DNA of 34,653 bases from an uncultured Eubacteriales bacterium. GTDB taxonomy: Bacteria > Bacillota > Clostridia > Lachnospirales > Lachnospiraceae. The notes under the pieces were generated by a model. That model was given only the letters and a program-made list of their open reading frames with translations. It did no database searches and was not told where the DNA came from. Made by a program: the position numbers and the translations under genes. The stretch lies in contig UQYF01000030.1 of assembly GCA_900545175.1 (NCBI GenBank), forward strand, positions 1 to 34,653, written 5' to 3'. Of this stretch, positions 5,578 to 14,067 are shown piece by piece; within the stretch, counting starts at the first letter, position 1, and each line of letters opens with the position of its first letter.

Positions 5578-8154
5578 TTATCCCAGCCATTTTTTTAAAA
5601 TTCCGGTAAGTCTCTCAAACTCCAACGGCTTCGCGATATGTTCATTCATCCCGGCAGCGTATGCTGCCTCAACATCCTCGGTAAAAGCATTGGCTGTCAT
5701 GGCTATTATCGGTATGCTTTCTGCATCCTCCCTGCCGGACGACCTTATTTTTCTTGCCGCTTCATATCCGTTCATCACAGGAAGCTGAATATCCATGAAG
5801 ATAAGCTTATAATATCCGGGTTCATGCTGTTCATACCTAGCTACGGCTGCCCTTCCATTCTCGGCAAGCTCAACATTCACACCTGTTATCCCGATAAGCT
5901 CTGCCGCAACCTCCGCATTTCTTTCATTGTCCTCAACCAGCAGGACATTCTTACCTTCGTATATCTTGTAATTCTCTTCATATAATGCATTATTTGTATC
6001 ATATGTATTATTGCCGCTTTTCTCTTTTTTAATCATATTGTTACGGCAGCTTTCCTCTGGCAGCTTAAGAAAAATTGTGACCGTAAATTTCGAGCCCTTG
6101 TTGACTTCACTCTCAACCTGAATTGAACCGTCCATCATGGAGACAATGCTCTGTGCTATTGAAAGTCCAAGCCCGGTTCCCTCTATCTTGTTAATTCGTG
6201 TATCCTCAGCTCTTGAAAAAGGCTCAAACATGTACTCCATGTATTCCTTAGTCATACCTATACCGTTGTCCTCAAAAATCATCTCATAACAGCCAAGCAC
6301 CGGAGAACGCGACTGTTTTTCACTCAGAGCTATCCGTATTTTTCCATGCTCAGGTGTATATTTGACAGCATTTCCAAGAAGATTTACGAACACCTGCTGT
6401 ATGCGCTGTGAATCACCCACAACAATCCTATGAACAAGAGGTTCTATCTCAAGCTTGAGTTCATGATGCTTTTCATCCACAACAGCCTTCGACATGTCCA
6501 AAAGGTTATGTATCAAATCCACAATGTCAAATTGCTCTTGTGTAAGTTCAAAGCTGCCCGCCTCAATTTTGCTCAAATCTAGCACCTCATTGAGCAGTCC
6601 TAACAAATGTGTGCTGGACATTTCAATTTTTCTCAAGCAGTCAGAGACTTTCTCGTCATCGCCTACATGCATCCTCGCTATTGCTGTCATTCCCATTATT
6701 GCGTTCATAGGTGTTCTTATATCGTGGCTCATCCGTGAGAGGAAGTCCGATTTTGCCTCGTTGGCCTGCTTAGCTGACTCATATGCCTTCATAAGCGATA
6801 TTTTTTTCTTATATTCTTTCTCCCTAAGCCTAGTAACATCCTTTATGGTGCACATTGCCGTTACATCGCCTGAAATATCTGTGCGAACCATCAGGATTGT
6901 CTGCCTAAGTATCCTAATCGAATCCTCTCCACACAATTTTGACTGAAATTCATGTACTATCTCAGCTTTGCCATTCAAAAAAGATTCCATCAGGCTTTCG
7001 CGGTTATAGACCTTTATAAAGCTCTCCTTCTCCTGTCCGGCAACCATTCTATCCGCCCATCTGTTCGCAAACTCATCAAATCTGCATGGAGCTGAAAGCC
7101 CAACCTCATTTAGTAAAGGAATCCTTACCCCACGAACATTCTCATATATCTCTTCCACAATGCAGTTGGCAGTAAGGTTGACATAATACACTGTCGAAGC
7201 ACCTGATGTCATCGCCTGTCTGTAACGTTCTTCACTTATAAGGTTCTTTCTAAGCTGCTCATTTATCTTTTCAAGTCTTTCCTTCGTCTCTATCTCGGTC
7301 TTTCTACGCTCGTCAATAATAGACAAAAATATAACGACAACCAGCTCATCATCATTGTGACTGATTACATTTGCTCTTATTTCAGTCCAGTGGCATCCAT
7401 CAGAGAATTCCTGCGGTATTTCAAGAACAAGTGAATTTCTGTGTTCCTTAAAATGCTGCTTAACACGCTCTTCGCTGAAATATTTCTCGAATTTTCCGCG
7501 ATATTCATACGGCACTCTGTTGTACACATATTCATACACATTATCATACTTAGTCCGTCTTGGCAGTACCGCCTCCACCAGCCCATTTGCAAACAGCTCA
7601 CAGATATCCTTCGTCAAATCTGCGTAGACAATACACAGATATGAATTGCTCATGGCAGCAAAAATTGCATTTTTTTCTTTTTCCATGAGCTTCTCTCTCT
7701 GAATGTCCGCCTCAACATTTTTTGCGCTCATGTACACACAGTTGACATTTCCGTCCTTGTCCGCAAGCGGAGTCAAAATTATCTTCAAGGATTCCGGCAG
7801 CCCCGATTCGCCCATTATATGCACATTGAATTCTGTCTCCTGCTTAATCCTTGATAAATTATGTAAATCCATCTGCCACACAAAAAAGCGGTAATCCTGA
7901 CTGTATATATATTCTTCTGCAAGCGTCCCCATGAACTCTTCATAATCATACTTCAGTCCTGTCAAATCCGGGCGTTCACTTGCATGCATGATTATCACTG
8001 AGCCTGCAACAATATCCATCTCCAGACACAGATCCATAAAGCCCATCATGTTATGAAACAGTACACGATTATACTTATATTTGTGAATATCGTACTCTGC
8101 ATCAGAGCAGCCGTAGCTGTTCCTGCCGCCTCCCACTTCACGCTCATCATTCAT
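5578..8154 (-). CDS. Soluble hybrid sensor histidine kinase (PAS-like, HisKA, HATPase, REC)
   Basis: About 858 aa, no membrane segment, so a cytoplasmic sensor. Residues 1-450 hold about three PAS-like segments (near 25-150, 165-285 and 310-445) separated by charged linkers. HisKA has the H-box FLSRMSHDIRTPMNAI with phospho-accepting His477. The ATPase has QQVFVNLLGNAVKYTP (Asn595), EDNGIGM, FEPFSRAED and GTGLGLSI. The C-terminal receiver has acidic VEDN (Glu741, Asp742), FMDIQLPVMNG (phospho-Asp788), Thr820 and Lys842. No Hpt domain is present, so an Hpt or partner regulator elsewhere is expected. I chose ATG 8152-8154 over a TTG six bases upstream; it overlaps the truA stop by 8 bases, suggesting translational coupling. 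Signal unknown. Confidence 0.9.
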   Translation of the reverse strand: MNDEREVGGGRNSYGCSDAEYDIHKYKYNRVLFHNMMGFMDLCLEMDIVAGSVIIMHASERPDLTGLKYDYEEFMGTLAEEYIYSQDYRFFVWQMDLHNLSRIKQETEFNVHIMGESGLPESLKIILTPLADKDGNVNCVYMSAKNVEADIQREKLMEKEKNAIFAAMSNSYLCIVYADLTKDICELFANGLVEAVLPRRTKYDNVYEYVYNRVPYEYRGKFEKYFSEERVKQHFKEHRNSLVLEIPQEFSDGCHWTEIRANVISHNDDELVVVIFLSIIDERRKTEIETKERLEKINEQLRKNLISEERYRQAMTSGASTVYYVNLTANCIVEEIYENVRGVRIPLLNEVGLSAPCRFDEFANRWADRMVAGQEKESFIKVYNRESLMESFLNGKAEIVHEFQSKLCGEDSIRILRQTILMVRTDISGDVTAMCTIKDVTRLREKEYKKKISLMKAYESAKQANEAKSDFLSRMSHDIRTPMNAIMGMTAIARMHVGDDEKVSDCLRKIEMSSTHLLGLLNEVLDLSKIEAGSFELTQEQFDIVDLIHNLLDMSKAVVDEKHHELKLEIEPLVHRIVVGDSQRIQQVFVNLLGNAVKYTPEHGKIRIALSEKQSRSPVLGCYEMIFEDNGIGMTKEYMEYMFEPFSRAEDTRINKIEGTGLGLSIAQSIVSMMDGSIQVESEVNKGSKFTVTIFLKLPEESCRNNMIKKEKSGNNTYDTNNALYEENYKIYEGKNVLLVEDNERNAEVAAELIGITGVNVELAENGRAAVARYEQHEPGYYKLIFMDIQLPVMNGYEAARKIRSSGREDAESIPIIAMTANAFTEDVEAAYAAGMNEHIAKPLEFERLTGILKKWLG

Positions 8155-8881
8155 ACTCAATCACCTTGAGAGTAAGCCCCTTTGCAGGTGCTGTAGGACC
8201 TGCCTCCCTTCTGTCCCTCTTATCAATTATATTTTTTACTTCCTCTGGTTTTATCTGTCCTCTTCCCACCATGATTAACGTACCGGCTATGATTCTGACC
8301 ATATTATACAAAAATCCATTGCCCTGTATAGTCATTGTCACAACATCATTCTCTCTTTCAAGTTCAAGAGAGTATACCGTTCTCACTGTATCCTTAACCT
8401 GACTTCCCGCTGCCATAAAACATATAAAATCATGTGTACCTACAATATATCCTGCCGCTTCCCTCATAGCTGCTATATCAAGGCTTCCTCTATAAAAATA
8501 TGTATTTCTTCGTCTGTTAGGATCAGGCAGTGGTGTGTTGAGTATCCTGTACTGGTATGTCTTTTTGCAGTCACAATGCCTTGGATGAAAATTATCCTCC
8601 ACCTGCTTCGATTCAACGACAACAACATCCTCAGGCAGCATGTTATTGAGCGCATACTTTATCTTATCTGCCGGAATTGTCGTATCGCAGTCAAAAACAG
8701 CCACATTCCCCTCTGCGTGAACTCCTGCATCAGTACGGCTCGCACCAATCATCGGAACTTCCGTTCCCATAAGCTTGTTGAGGGCGCTCTTAAGAGTGCC
8801 CTCAACAGTTCTAAGACCCGGCTGTATCTGCCAGCCGCAATATTCTGTTCCGTCATAAGCTACGCGAAGCAAATAACGCAT
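8147..8881 (-). CDS. truA: tRNA pseudouridine(38-40) synthase TruA
   Basis: Modifies uridines 38-40 of the tRNA anticodon arm. It is 244 aa from the chosen start, the normal length. The catalytic motif GASRTDAGVHAEGN contains the nucleophile Asp52; MRYLLRVAYDGTEYCGWQIQ is the standard N-terminus. An upstream ATG at 8893 would add MEIY, but the GGAG site sits between the two and is 6 bases from the ATG at 8881, so the shorter form is preferred. In many Firmicutes truA ends the rplQ-ecfA1-ecfA2-ecfT-truA unit, as here except for the inserted phosphotransferase gene. Its stop overlaps the histidine kinase start. Confidence 0.97.
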   Translation of the reverse strand: MRYLLRVAYDGTEYCGWQIQPGLRTVEGTLKSALNKLMGTEVPMIGASRTDAGVHAEGNVAVFDCDTTIPADKIKYALNNMLPEDVVVVESKQVEDNFHPRHCDCKKTYQYRILNTPLPDPNRRRNTYFYRGSLDIAAMREAAGYIVGTHDFICFMAAGSQVKDTVRTVYSLELERENDVVTMTIQGNGFLYNMVRIIAGTLIMVGRGQIKPEEVKNIIDKRDRREAGPTAPAKGLTLKVIEYE

Positions 8882-8948
8882 ATATATCTCCATTCCATAA
8901 AAATATTTTACACCGATAAACCTAAGCGTCTTATGAAATCTTTGTCAA

Positions 8949-10421
8949 TTATCGGCTGAGAGCCTTTTCAAGCTCCTTTATCACAATCTTTAATGCCTTT
9001 ATTCTTGCATAGTACTTATTATTCGACTCTAAGATATGCCATGGAGCAAAATCAGTGCTTGTCTTTTGTATCATCTCATTGACAGCATCCTCATACTGAT
9101 CCCACTTTTCTCTGTTGCGCCAGTCCTCATCTGTAATCTTCCAGCGCTTCTGCGGATTGTTCTCCCTGTCATTAAAACGTGCAAGCTGCGTGTCCTTATC
9201 AATCTGCACCCAGAATTTTATAATGACTGCTCCCCAATCCTTTAATTCACGCTCAAATTCGTTTATCTCGTTGTAAGCACGCTGCCAGTCATTCCTGCTG
9301 CAAAAGCCTTCAAGTCTCTCGACCATAACTCTTCCGTACCACGTTCTGTCAAATATTGCTATATGTCCGGTCTTAGGCAGCCTTGTCCAGAAACGCCACA
9401 GATAATGTCTCGATTTCTCATGCGGCTCCGGGCTTGCTATAGGATGCACATCATAGCCTCTAGGGTCAAGTGCTCCTGCAATACGCTTTATATTGCCGCC
9501 CTTACCTGCTGCATCCCAGCCTTCGTAGGCAATTATGACAGGTATCTTTTTGCGGTAAAGCTCGTTGTGAAGCTTTGCAAGCTTCTTCTGACACTTTGCA
9601 AGTTCCTTTCTGTACTCTGTTACATCCATCTCTTTATCCAGGTCAATTTCAGAGAGCATTGGCATGCTCTTAAGCTTGAATTGATTTTCCGGTATCTTAG
9701 CTTCCGCAATTCCCGCCTCAAGCCTCTCGTCTATCTCCTCAAGCATGACTGACATAAGCTCAAGCTGCGCCCATTTCTGATGCTTGGCATCTATGATATG
9801 CCAAGGAGTTCTTCCACCCTCCGAGTATTGCATGAATATGTCATACTGCTTAAGGCACTTCTCATAGCTCTTATTCTGCCACTTATCTTTATCAGTCACA
9901 CGCCAGCTAGTGTTCTTGTCATCGAGCAGCACGTCCATTCTTTTTCTCTGTTCTTTCTTGCTGATATGAAAAAAGAACTTAATAAGAAGATATCCGTTGT
10001 CCACAAGCTGTCTCTCAAAGCATTCGACAGAACGACATCCTCTGTCATACTCCTCCTGTGATATCGTACCGTTGAGCAGTGCAGTATTAAGCTCATCCAT
10101 CCAGCTCCCATCTAGGAACATGAACTTGCCTGCTTCCGGTATCTGCGAAAAATACTTATACATAAACGGACGTCTTAACTCATCCTCCGATGGCTTGTCC
10201 ATAGTCCTCACATCAAAGAAACGCGGGTCAAGCTCCTTTATAACCTTGCCAAGCACACTTCCCTTGCCTGCCGCATCCCAGCCGTCTAAAACAACCATTA
10301 CCGGAAGCTTCTTTTCCTTGACCTGTATCTGCACATCCATAAGTCTCTTTTTAACTGCCTCGATACCTTCATTTATCTCTGCATCATCAGGCCGCTCCGG
10401 TTTAATCCATTTATCAAGCAT
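8949..10421 (-). CDS. pap: Polyphosphate:AMP phosphotransferase (two-domain PPK2, class II)
   Basis: Transfers phosphate from polyphosphate to AMP, giving ADP. It is 490 aa with two tandem PPK2 domains (about 12-235 and 262-488). Both have the P-loop GWDAAGKG (47-54 and 301-308). The C-terminal domain keeps the Walker B/lid motif DRTWYGRV (358 on), while the N-terminal domain reads DGSWMDEL at 104, lacking the Arg. In class II PPK2 enzymes the N-terminal half is known to be catalytically degenerate, which fits. The AAAAGGGG site precedes the ATG. It lies between ecfT (79-base gap) and truA (67-base gap), a position not usual in Bacillus. The gap before it has a small hairpin CTGCC/GGCAG. Class III (broad-range) is the main alternative but those are single-domain. 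Confidence 0.93.
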   Translation of the reverse strand: MLDKWIKPERPDDAEINEGIEAVKKRLMDVQIQVKEKKLPVMVVLDGWDAAGKGSVLGKVIKELDPRFFDVRTMDKPSEDELRRPFMYKYFSQIPEAGKFMFLDGSWMDELNTALLNGTISQEEYDRGCRSVECFERQLVDNGYLLIKFFFHISKKEQRKRMDVLLDDKNTSWRVTDKDKWQNKSYEKCLKQYDIFMQYSEGGRTPWHIIDAKHQKWAQLELMSVMLEEIDERLEAGIAEAKIPENQFKLKSMPMLSEIDLDKEMDVTEYRKELAKCQKKLAKLHNELYRKKIPVIIAYEGWDAAGKGGNIKRIAGALDPRGYDVHPIASPEPHEKSRHYLWRFWTRLPKTGHIAIFDRTWYGRVMVERLEGFCSRNDWQRAYNEINEFERELKDWGAVIIKFWVQIDKDTQLARFNDRENNPQKRWKITDEDWRNREKWDQYEDAVNEMIQKTSTDFAPWHILESNNKYYARIKALKIVIKELEKALSR

Positions 10422-10500
10422 ATTCTACCCCTTTTCTCTGCCATACGGCAGCTAGACATTCCCGATTAACATTACATCTATATTTTACCACATTTAAGCT

Positions 10501-11304
10501 TTAAACAAAACATATTTTTACCACAATCATAAGCGCAAGATATGCCAAAATCACAATATATGCGGTTCCATCCGCTTTTTTATACTTTAACGGCTTCATC
10601 TTAGTTCTCCCCTCACCGCCTCTGTAACACTTAGCTTCCATCGCAGTCGCCAAATCATATGCACGCCTTATCGCAGATATAAAAAGCGGCACCAAAAGCG
10701 GCACCATCGCCTTAGCTTTTTTGACAATACCGCCTGTCTCAAAATCGGCTCCTCTTGCCTGCTGTGCTTTCATTATCTTGTCTGTCTCATCTATCAGAAT
10801 CGGAATAAATCGCAGCGCAATCGACATCATCATAGATATTTCATGTACCGGTATCCTTATTACTTTCAAAAAGCCAAGGCTCTTTTCAAGTCCGTCAGTC
10901 AAATCATTAGGAGTAGTGGTAAGCGTCATAAGCGATGAACCCATTATAAGAAATACAAGTCTCACCGCCATTGCCACCGCAATATAGACACCTTCCTTGG
11001 TGACTTTAATCTTCCATATCTGAAAAATAACTTCTCCGTCCGTCAAAAATATATTAAATATAACGCTGAACAGAAGAAGCATGAAGACTGCCTTAAGTCC
11101 TCTGAGAATAAATTTAACCGGAACTTTTGACATCCTGATACATGCAAACAGAAAAATTCCCGCTATCGCATATATAAGAATATGTTGCCCCAAAAACAGC
11201 GAAATAATGTATATAAGCGTCCAGAACAGCTTCACTCTCGGATCAAGCTTGTGGATGACTGAGTTAGACGGATAATATTGTCCTATTGTTATGTCCCTTA
11301 ACAT
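10501..11304 (-). CDS. ecfT: ECF transporter T component (transmembrane coupling subunit)
   Basis: Membrane subunit of 267 aa that couples the two ATPases to interchangeable substrate-binding S components for vitamins. About five or six hydrophobic segments are visible. The two coupling-helix Ala-Arg-Gly type motifs appear as QQARGADFETGG and, slightly altered, MEAKCYRGGEGR. Its ATG follows the ecfA2 stop with no spacer, and the ribosome site TTGGAGG lies within the end of ecfA2, so translation is probably coupled. No S component is encoded nearby, as expected for the shared group II module. Confidence 0.95.
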   Translation of the reverse strand: MLRDITIGQYYPSNSVIHKLDPRVKLFWTLIYIISLFLGQHILIYAIAGIFLFACIRMSKVPVKFILRGLKAVFMLLLFSVIFNIFLTDGEVIFQIWKIKVTKEGVYIAVAMAVRLVFLIMGSSLMTLTTTPNDLTDGLEKSLGFLKVIRIPVHEISMMMSIALRFIPILIDETDKIMKAQQARGADFETGGIVKKAKAMVPLLVPLFISAIRRAYDLATAMEAKCYRGGEGRTKMKPLKYKKADGTAYIVILAYLALMIVVKICFV

Positions 11305-12156
11305 TTAGTAACCTCCAAGTGCCTTCTTAACGGTAGCTACCGCATCTTCCATTGTTATCGCATCCGTATCTACGTCAAAGCCTTTTTCCTTCAGGTCATT
11401 CAGTATATATGTAAGCTGCGGCGCTGCAAGTCCCATGCTCTCAAGCTCTTTATAATTCCTGAATACCTTCTTCGGTACGTCATCGTACATCACTCGTCCA
11501 TGGTCAAGCACGATAAGTCTTCCGACATACTTCGCCACATCCTCCATGCTGTGTGACACAAGTATTACTGTTATGCCTGTCTCGTCATGAAGCTTTTTTA
11601 TCTGGTCTAATATCTCATCCCTGCCTTTCGGGTCAAGTCCCGCTGTAGGTTCATCGAGTATAAGCACCTCCGGCTTCATCGCAAGCACACCCGCAATGGC
11701 TGCTCTCCTCTTCTGTCCTCCTGAAAGTTCAAATGGCGAATTGTAAAATAACTCCTTAGGAAATCCTACCATCTCAAGTGCATTAAATGCCCTCAATTCC
11801 ACTTCTTTTTTGTCAAGTCCGAGATTCTTCGGACCAAAGCATACGTCCGTAAATACATCGCTCTCGAAAAGCTGGTGTTCCGGATACTGAAATACAAGCC
11901 CAACCTTGCTTCGCAGATTCTTCATCAAAAAACTCTTATCGTAGATATCCTGACCATCATAATATATCGTACCGCTTGTAGCTCTCAAAAGTCCGTTAAG
12001 ATGCTGTGTCAGTGTCGATTTTCCTGAGCCTGTATGGCCGATAAGCCCTATAAACTCACCTTTATCTATTGTCAGGCTCACATCATCAATCGCCTTCTTC
12101 TCAAAACCGCTTCCTTCGCTGTATACATAATTCACCTTGTCCAATATGATTAGCAT
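11305..12156 (-). CDS. ecfA2: ECF transporter ATP-binding subunit EcfA2
   Basis: ABC ATPase of 283 aa energising the ECF vitamin transporter from the cytoplasmic face. Walker A is GHTGSGKST, Q-loop GLVFQYPEHQLF, signature LSGGQKRRAAIAG, Walker B VLILDEPTAGLDP, H-loop VILVSHSMEDV. The Q-loop form FQYPEHQLF is typical of the EcfA2 paralogue. AAAGGAG site before the ATG, 14 bases after ecfA1. Pairs with EcfA1 as a heterodimer. Confidence 0.95.
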   Translation of the reverse strand: MLIILDKVNYVYSEGSGFEKKAIDDVSLTIDKGEFIGLIGHTGSGKSTLTQHLNGLLRATSGTIYYDGQDIYDKSFLMKNLRSKVGLVFQYPEHQLFESDVFTDVCFGPKNLGLDKKEVELRAFNALEMVGFPKELFYNSPFELSGGQKRRAAIAGVLAMKPEVLILDEPTAGLDPKGRDEILDQIKKLHDETGITVILVSHSMEDVAKYVGRLIVLDHGRVMYDDVPKKVFRNYKELESMGLAAPQLTYILNDLKEKGFDVDTDAITMEDAVATVKKALGGY

Positions 12157-12170
12157 GAAGTACTCCTTTT

Positions 12171-13037
12171 TTATAATACTTTATGGTTCTTTATTTTCAG
12201 AAGCTCCTCTGTAAATTCAGATATTGTAAGAATTCCTCTCTTCATGGGAATTCCTGCCTTCTCAAGCTCAAAAGCAAGCTCCGTAGTATGAGGTACATCA
12301 AGTCTTAATGCTTTTAACTGCTCAACCTTCGAGAAGACCTCTCTCGGTGTTCCGCTCATCACGACTTTTCCCTCATCCATGACGAAAACCTTATCAGCTC
12401 CAATCACTTCATCCATATAATGTGTTATAAGAATTACTGTCACATGCTCATCCTTGTTGAGCTTGGTTATCGTTGCAATAACCTCCTTGCGTCCGTTAGG
12501 GTCAAGCATTGCTGTAGGCTCGTCAAGGACGATGCACTTAGGTTTCATCGCAAGTATTCCCGCTATTGCGACTCTCTGCTTCTGTCCTCCCGACAGCTTA
12601 TTGGGCGAGTGGTGACGATATTCTGTCATTCCTACCGCCTCCAATGATGCATCAACACGCTCCCATATCTCCTCAGTCGGCACGCCAAGATTCTCCGGTC
12701 CGAATCCAACATCCTCCTCAACTATAGTTCCTATAATCTGGTTGTCCGGGTTCTGGAATACCATCCCGGCTGTCTGCCTTATATCCCAGAGCTTATCTGT
12801 ATCCTTAGTGTCCATACCATCCACCCATATACTGCCCTCTGTCGGTGAAAGAAGTGCATTTATATGCTTTGCAAATGTAGATTTGCCGGAACCGTTATGC
12901 CCTAATATAGCAATAAACTGTCCCTGTTCTATATCAAGAGAAACGTGATCCACCGCTGTCTTCACATTCTCAATATTATCCTCATCATCTCTGATTATAT
13001 ATTCAAATGTAAGGTCCTTCGCCTGTACTATATTCAT
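12171..13037 (-). CDS. ecfA1: ECF transporter ATP-binding subunit EcfA1
   Basis: ABC ATPase, 288 aa. Walker A is GHNGSGKST, Q-loop GMVFQNPDNQIIGTIVEEDV (typical of EcfA1), signature LSGGQKQRVAIAG, Walker B CIVLDEPTAMLDP, H-loop VILITHYMDEV. AGAGGA site before the ATG. First gene of ecfA1-ecfA2-ecfT. It follows the terminator of the rplQ transcript by about 150 bases, but I found no convincing promoter in that gap; transcription may come from read-through or a weak promoter. Confidence 0.95.
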   Translation of the reverse strand: MNIVQAKDLTFEYIIRDDEDNIENVKTAVDHVSLDIEQGQFIAILGHNGSGKSTFAKHINALLSPTEGSIWVDGMDTKDTDKLWDIRQTAGMVFQNPDNQIIGTIVEEDVGFGPENLGVPTEEIWERVDASLEAVGMTEYRHHSPNKLSGGQKQRVAIAGILAMKPKCIVLDEPTAMLDPNGRKEVIATITKLNKDEHVTVILITHYMDEVIGADKVFVMDEGKVVMSGTPREVFSKVEQLKALRLDVPHTTELAFELEKAGIPMKRGILTISEFTEELLKIKNHKVL

Positions 13038-13186
13038 TTTAGTCCTCTCTTAAGCTTATCGTTCAACCATATGCTTTTCCAAGTCTTCTGCTCTTTTGCT
13101 GCATTAATCCGCAATCTGACTGCTATTTTGCAGTTCTCATCCTGCATTTCAATTCAAAATAATCTGCAAAAACAACATCTCTATTC

Positions 13187-13220
13187 AGAAAAAGCGAATG
13201 CTGCTTAGCAACATTCGCTT
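13187..13220 (-). terminator. Rho-independent terminator after rplQ (end of the ribosomal cluster)
   Basis: Minus strand AAGCGAATG/CATTCGCTT (13212-13220 and 13192-13200), extended by an inner TGC/GCA with a 3-base loop and followed by TTTTTC. It lies about 90 bases after the rplQ stop. Confidence 0.8.
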
Positions 13221-13271
13221 ATCGTTCATTTAATATCAATCATATTGGCAATCCGCTTTCGCTTCCTGCCT

Positions 13272-13310
13272 ATATAAAATAAACGATGTTAAGCATCTTT
13301 TATTTTATAT
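13272..13310 (-). other. Long AU-rich hairpin directly after the rplQ stop
   Basis: ATATAAAATAAA (13272-13283) and TTTATTTTATAT (13299-13310) pair perfectly over 12 bp, plus an inner GATG/CATC after one mismatch. The hairpin begins 2 bases after the rplQ stop and has no U-tract, so it may protect the 3' end or be a processing site rather than the terminator. Confidence 0.5.
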
Positions 13311-13311
13311 A

Positions 13312-13848
13312 TTATACTAACTCGATTACTACTTCCATAGCAGCATCGCCCTTACGTGGTCCAATCTTTACGATTCTTGTATAACCACCGTTACGGCCTT
13401 CATACTTAGGAGCGATCTCATCGAATAACTTAGCAACTAAATCAACTTCCTTTGTATTCTTCTTTCTTCCGGCTGCCTCTGTCGGAACCTCTGTTACAGA
13501 GTAGAGAACCTTGTTCATCTGCTTTCTGGCATGAAGTCTTGAAGGCATATCCTTCTTAATCTTCTTCTCAACTGTATCATATACAGTCTTCTTCTTGCCA
13601 TCAACAACTTCCTTAACTCTCTTGCCTTCGCTGTCCTTACGAGCAACCTTAGCCTGAACTGTTACTTCCTCGAAGTTATCCTTCTCCTTAACAGCCATAG
13701 CTATAAGACCCTCAGCAACCTTGCGGATTTCCTTAGCCTTAGCTTCTGTTGTAACAATCTTGCCATTGTATAAAAGAGCTGTTACCTGATTTCTGATTAA
13801 AGCCTTTCTCTGGCTTGATGTTCTTCCGAGTTTTCTATACTTTGCCAT
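13312..13848 (-). CDS. rplQ: 50S ribosomal protein L17 (extended form)
   Basis: 50S protein near the exit tunnel. From the chosen start MAKYRKLGRTSSQRKALIRN it is 178 aa, against about 115-130 in most bacteria. The extra residues form a charged insertion at about 55-120 (KEKDNFEEVTVQAKVARKDS and so on, rich in Lys and Glu) between the N-terminal core and the conserved end GGYTRIVKIGPRKGDAAMEV. Longer L17 proteins occur in Clostridia, so this is lineage-specific rather than broken. An upstream in-frame start at 13884 is rejected because the AGAGGA site lies just before MAKYRK. It is separated from rpoA by an unusually long structured gap of 219 bases. Confidence 0.95.
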   Translation of the reverse strand: MAKYRKLGRTSSQRKALIRNQVTALLYNGKIVTTEAKAKEIRKVAEGLIAMAVKEKDNFEEVTVQAKVARKDSEGKRVKEVVDGKKKTVYDTVEKKIKKDMPSRLHARKQMNKVLYSVTEVPTEAAGRKKNTKEVDLVAKLFDEIAPKYEGRNGGYTRIVKIGPRKGDAAMEVVIELV

Positions 13849-13931
13849 TTCAATTTTCCTCTCTTTCATGGTGCATCCGGCCACGCACTTTGGACTTACT
13901 TACCGAATGTAAATTATTTCCACATAGAGAA

Positions 13932-14053
13932 AATTATTAGCGTACACTTTGGATTTACCGCTGATAATTATCTATTTATGCTCTGTAAAATGCTATCTTA
14001 AATGTTTTATATATTAGAATATCTAAATCAACGTATCCGGCTGATTTAGATAT
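13932..14053 (-). promoter_or_regulatory. Structured rpoA-rplQ intergenic region with two hairpins
   Basis: The first hairpin after rpoA is a perfect 12-bp stem, ATATCTAAATCA/TGATTTAGATAT (14019-14030 with 14042-14053, 11-base loop), starting 14 bases after the rpoA stop. The second pairs 13959-13969 with 13932-13942 (10 of 11 bp on the minus strand) and is followed by TTTTC. A nearby repeat, TCCAAAGTG on the minus strand, occurs in the loop of the second hairpin and again closer to rplQ. Such hairpins could lower rplQ expression, cut the transcript, or bind a ribosomal protein; which is not decidable here. Confidence 0.45.
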
Positions 14054-14067
14054 CCCTTTCATGTTAT

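Noticed and set aside
6494..6946. 150-codon plus-strand frame inside the histidine kinase
   Set aside because: Lies opposite the H-box and ATPase region of a clear kinase; Ser-rich shadow of the other strand.
13053..13227. 12-base direct repeat GCTTATCGTTCA flanking the ecfA1 upstream gap
   Set aside because: Two copies only, one next to the terminator stem, with no further symmetry; probably chance.
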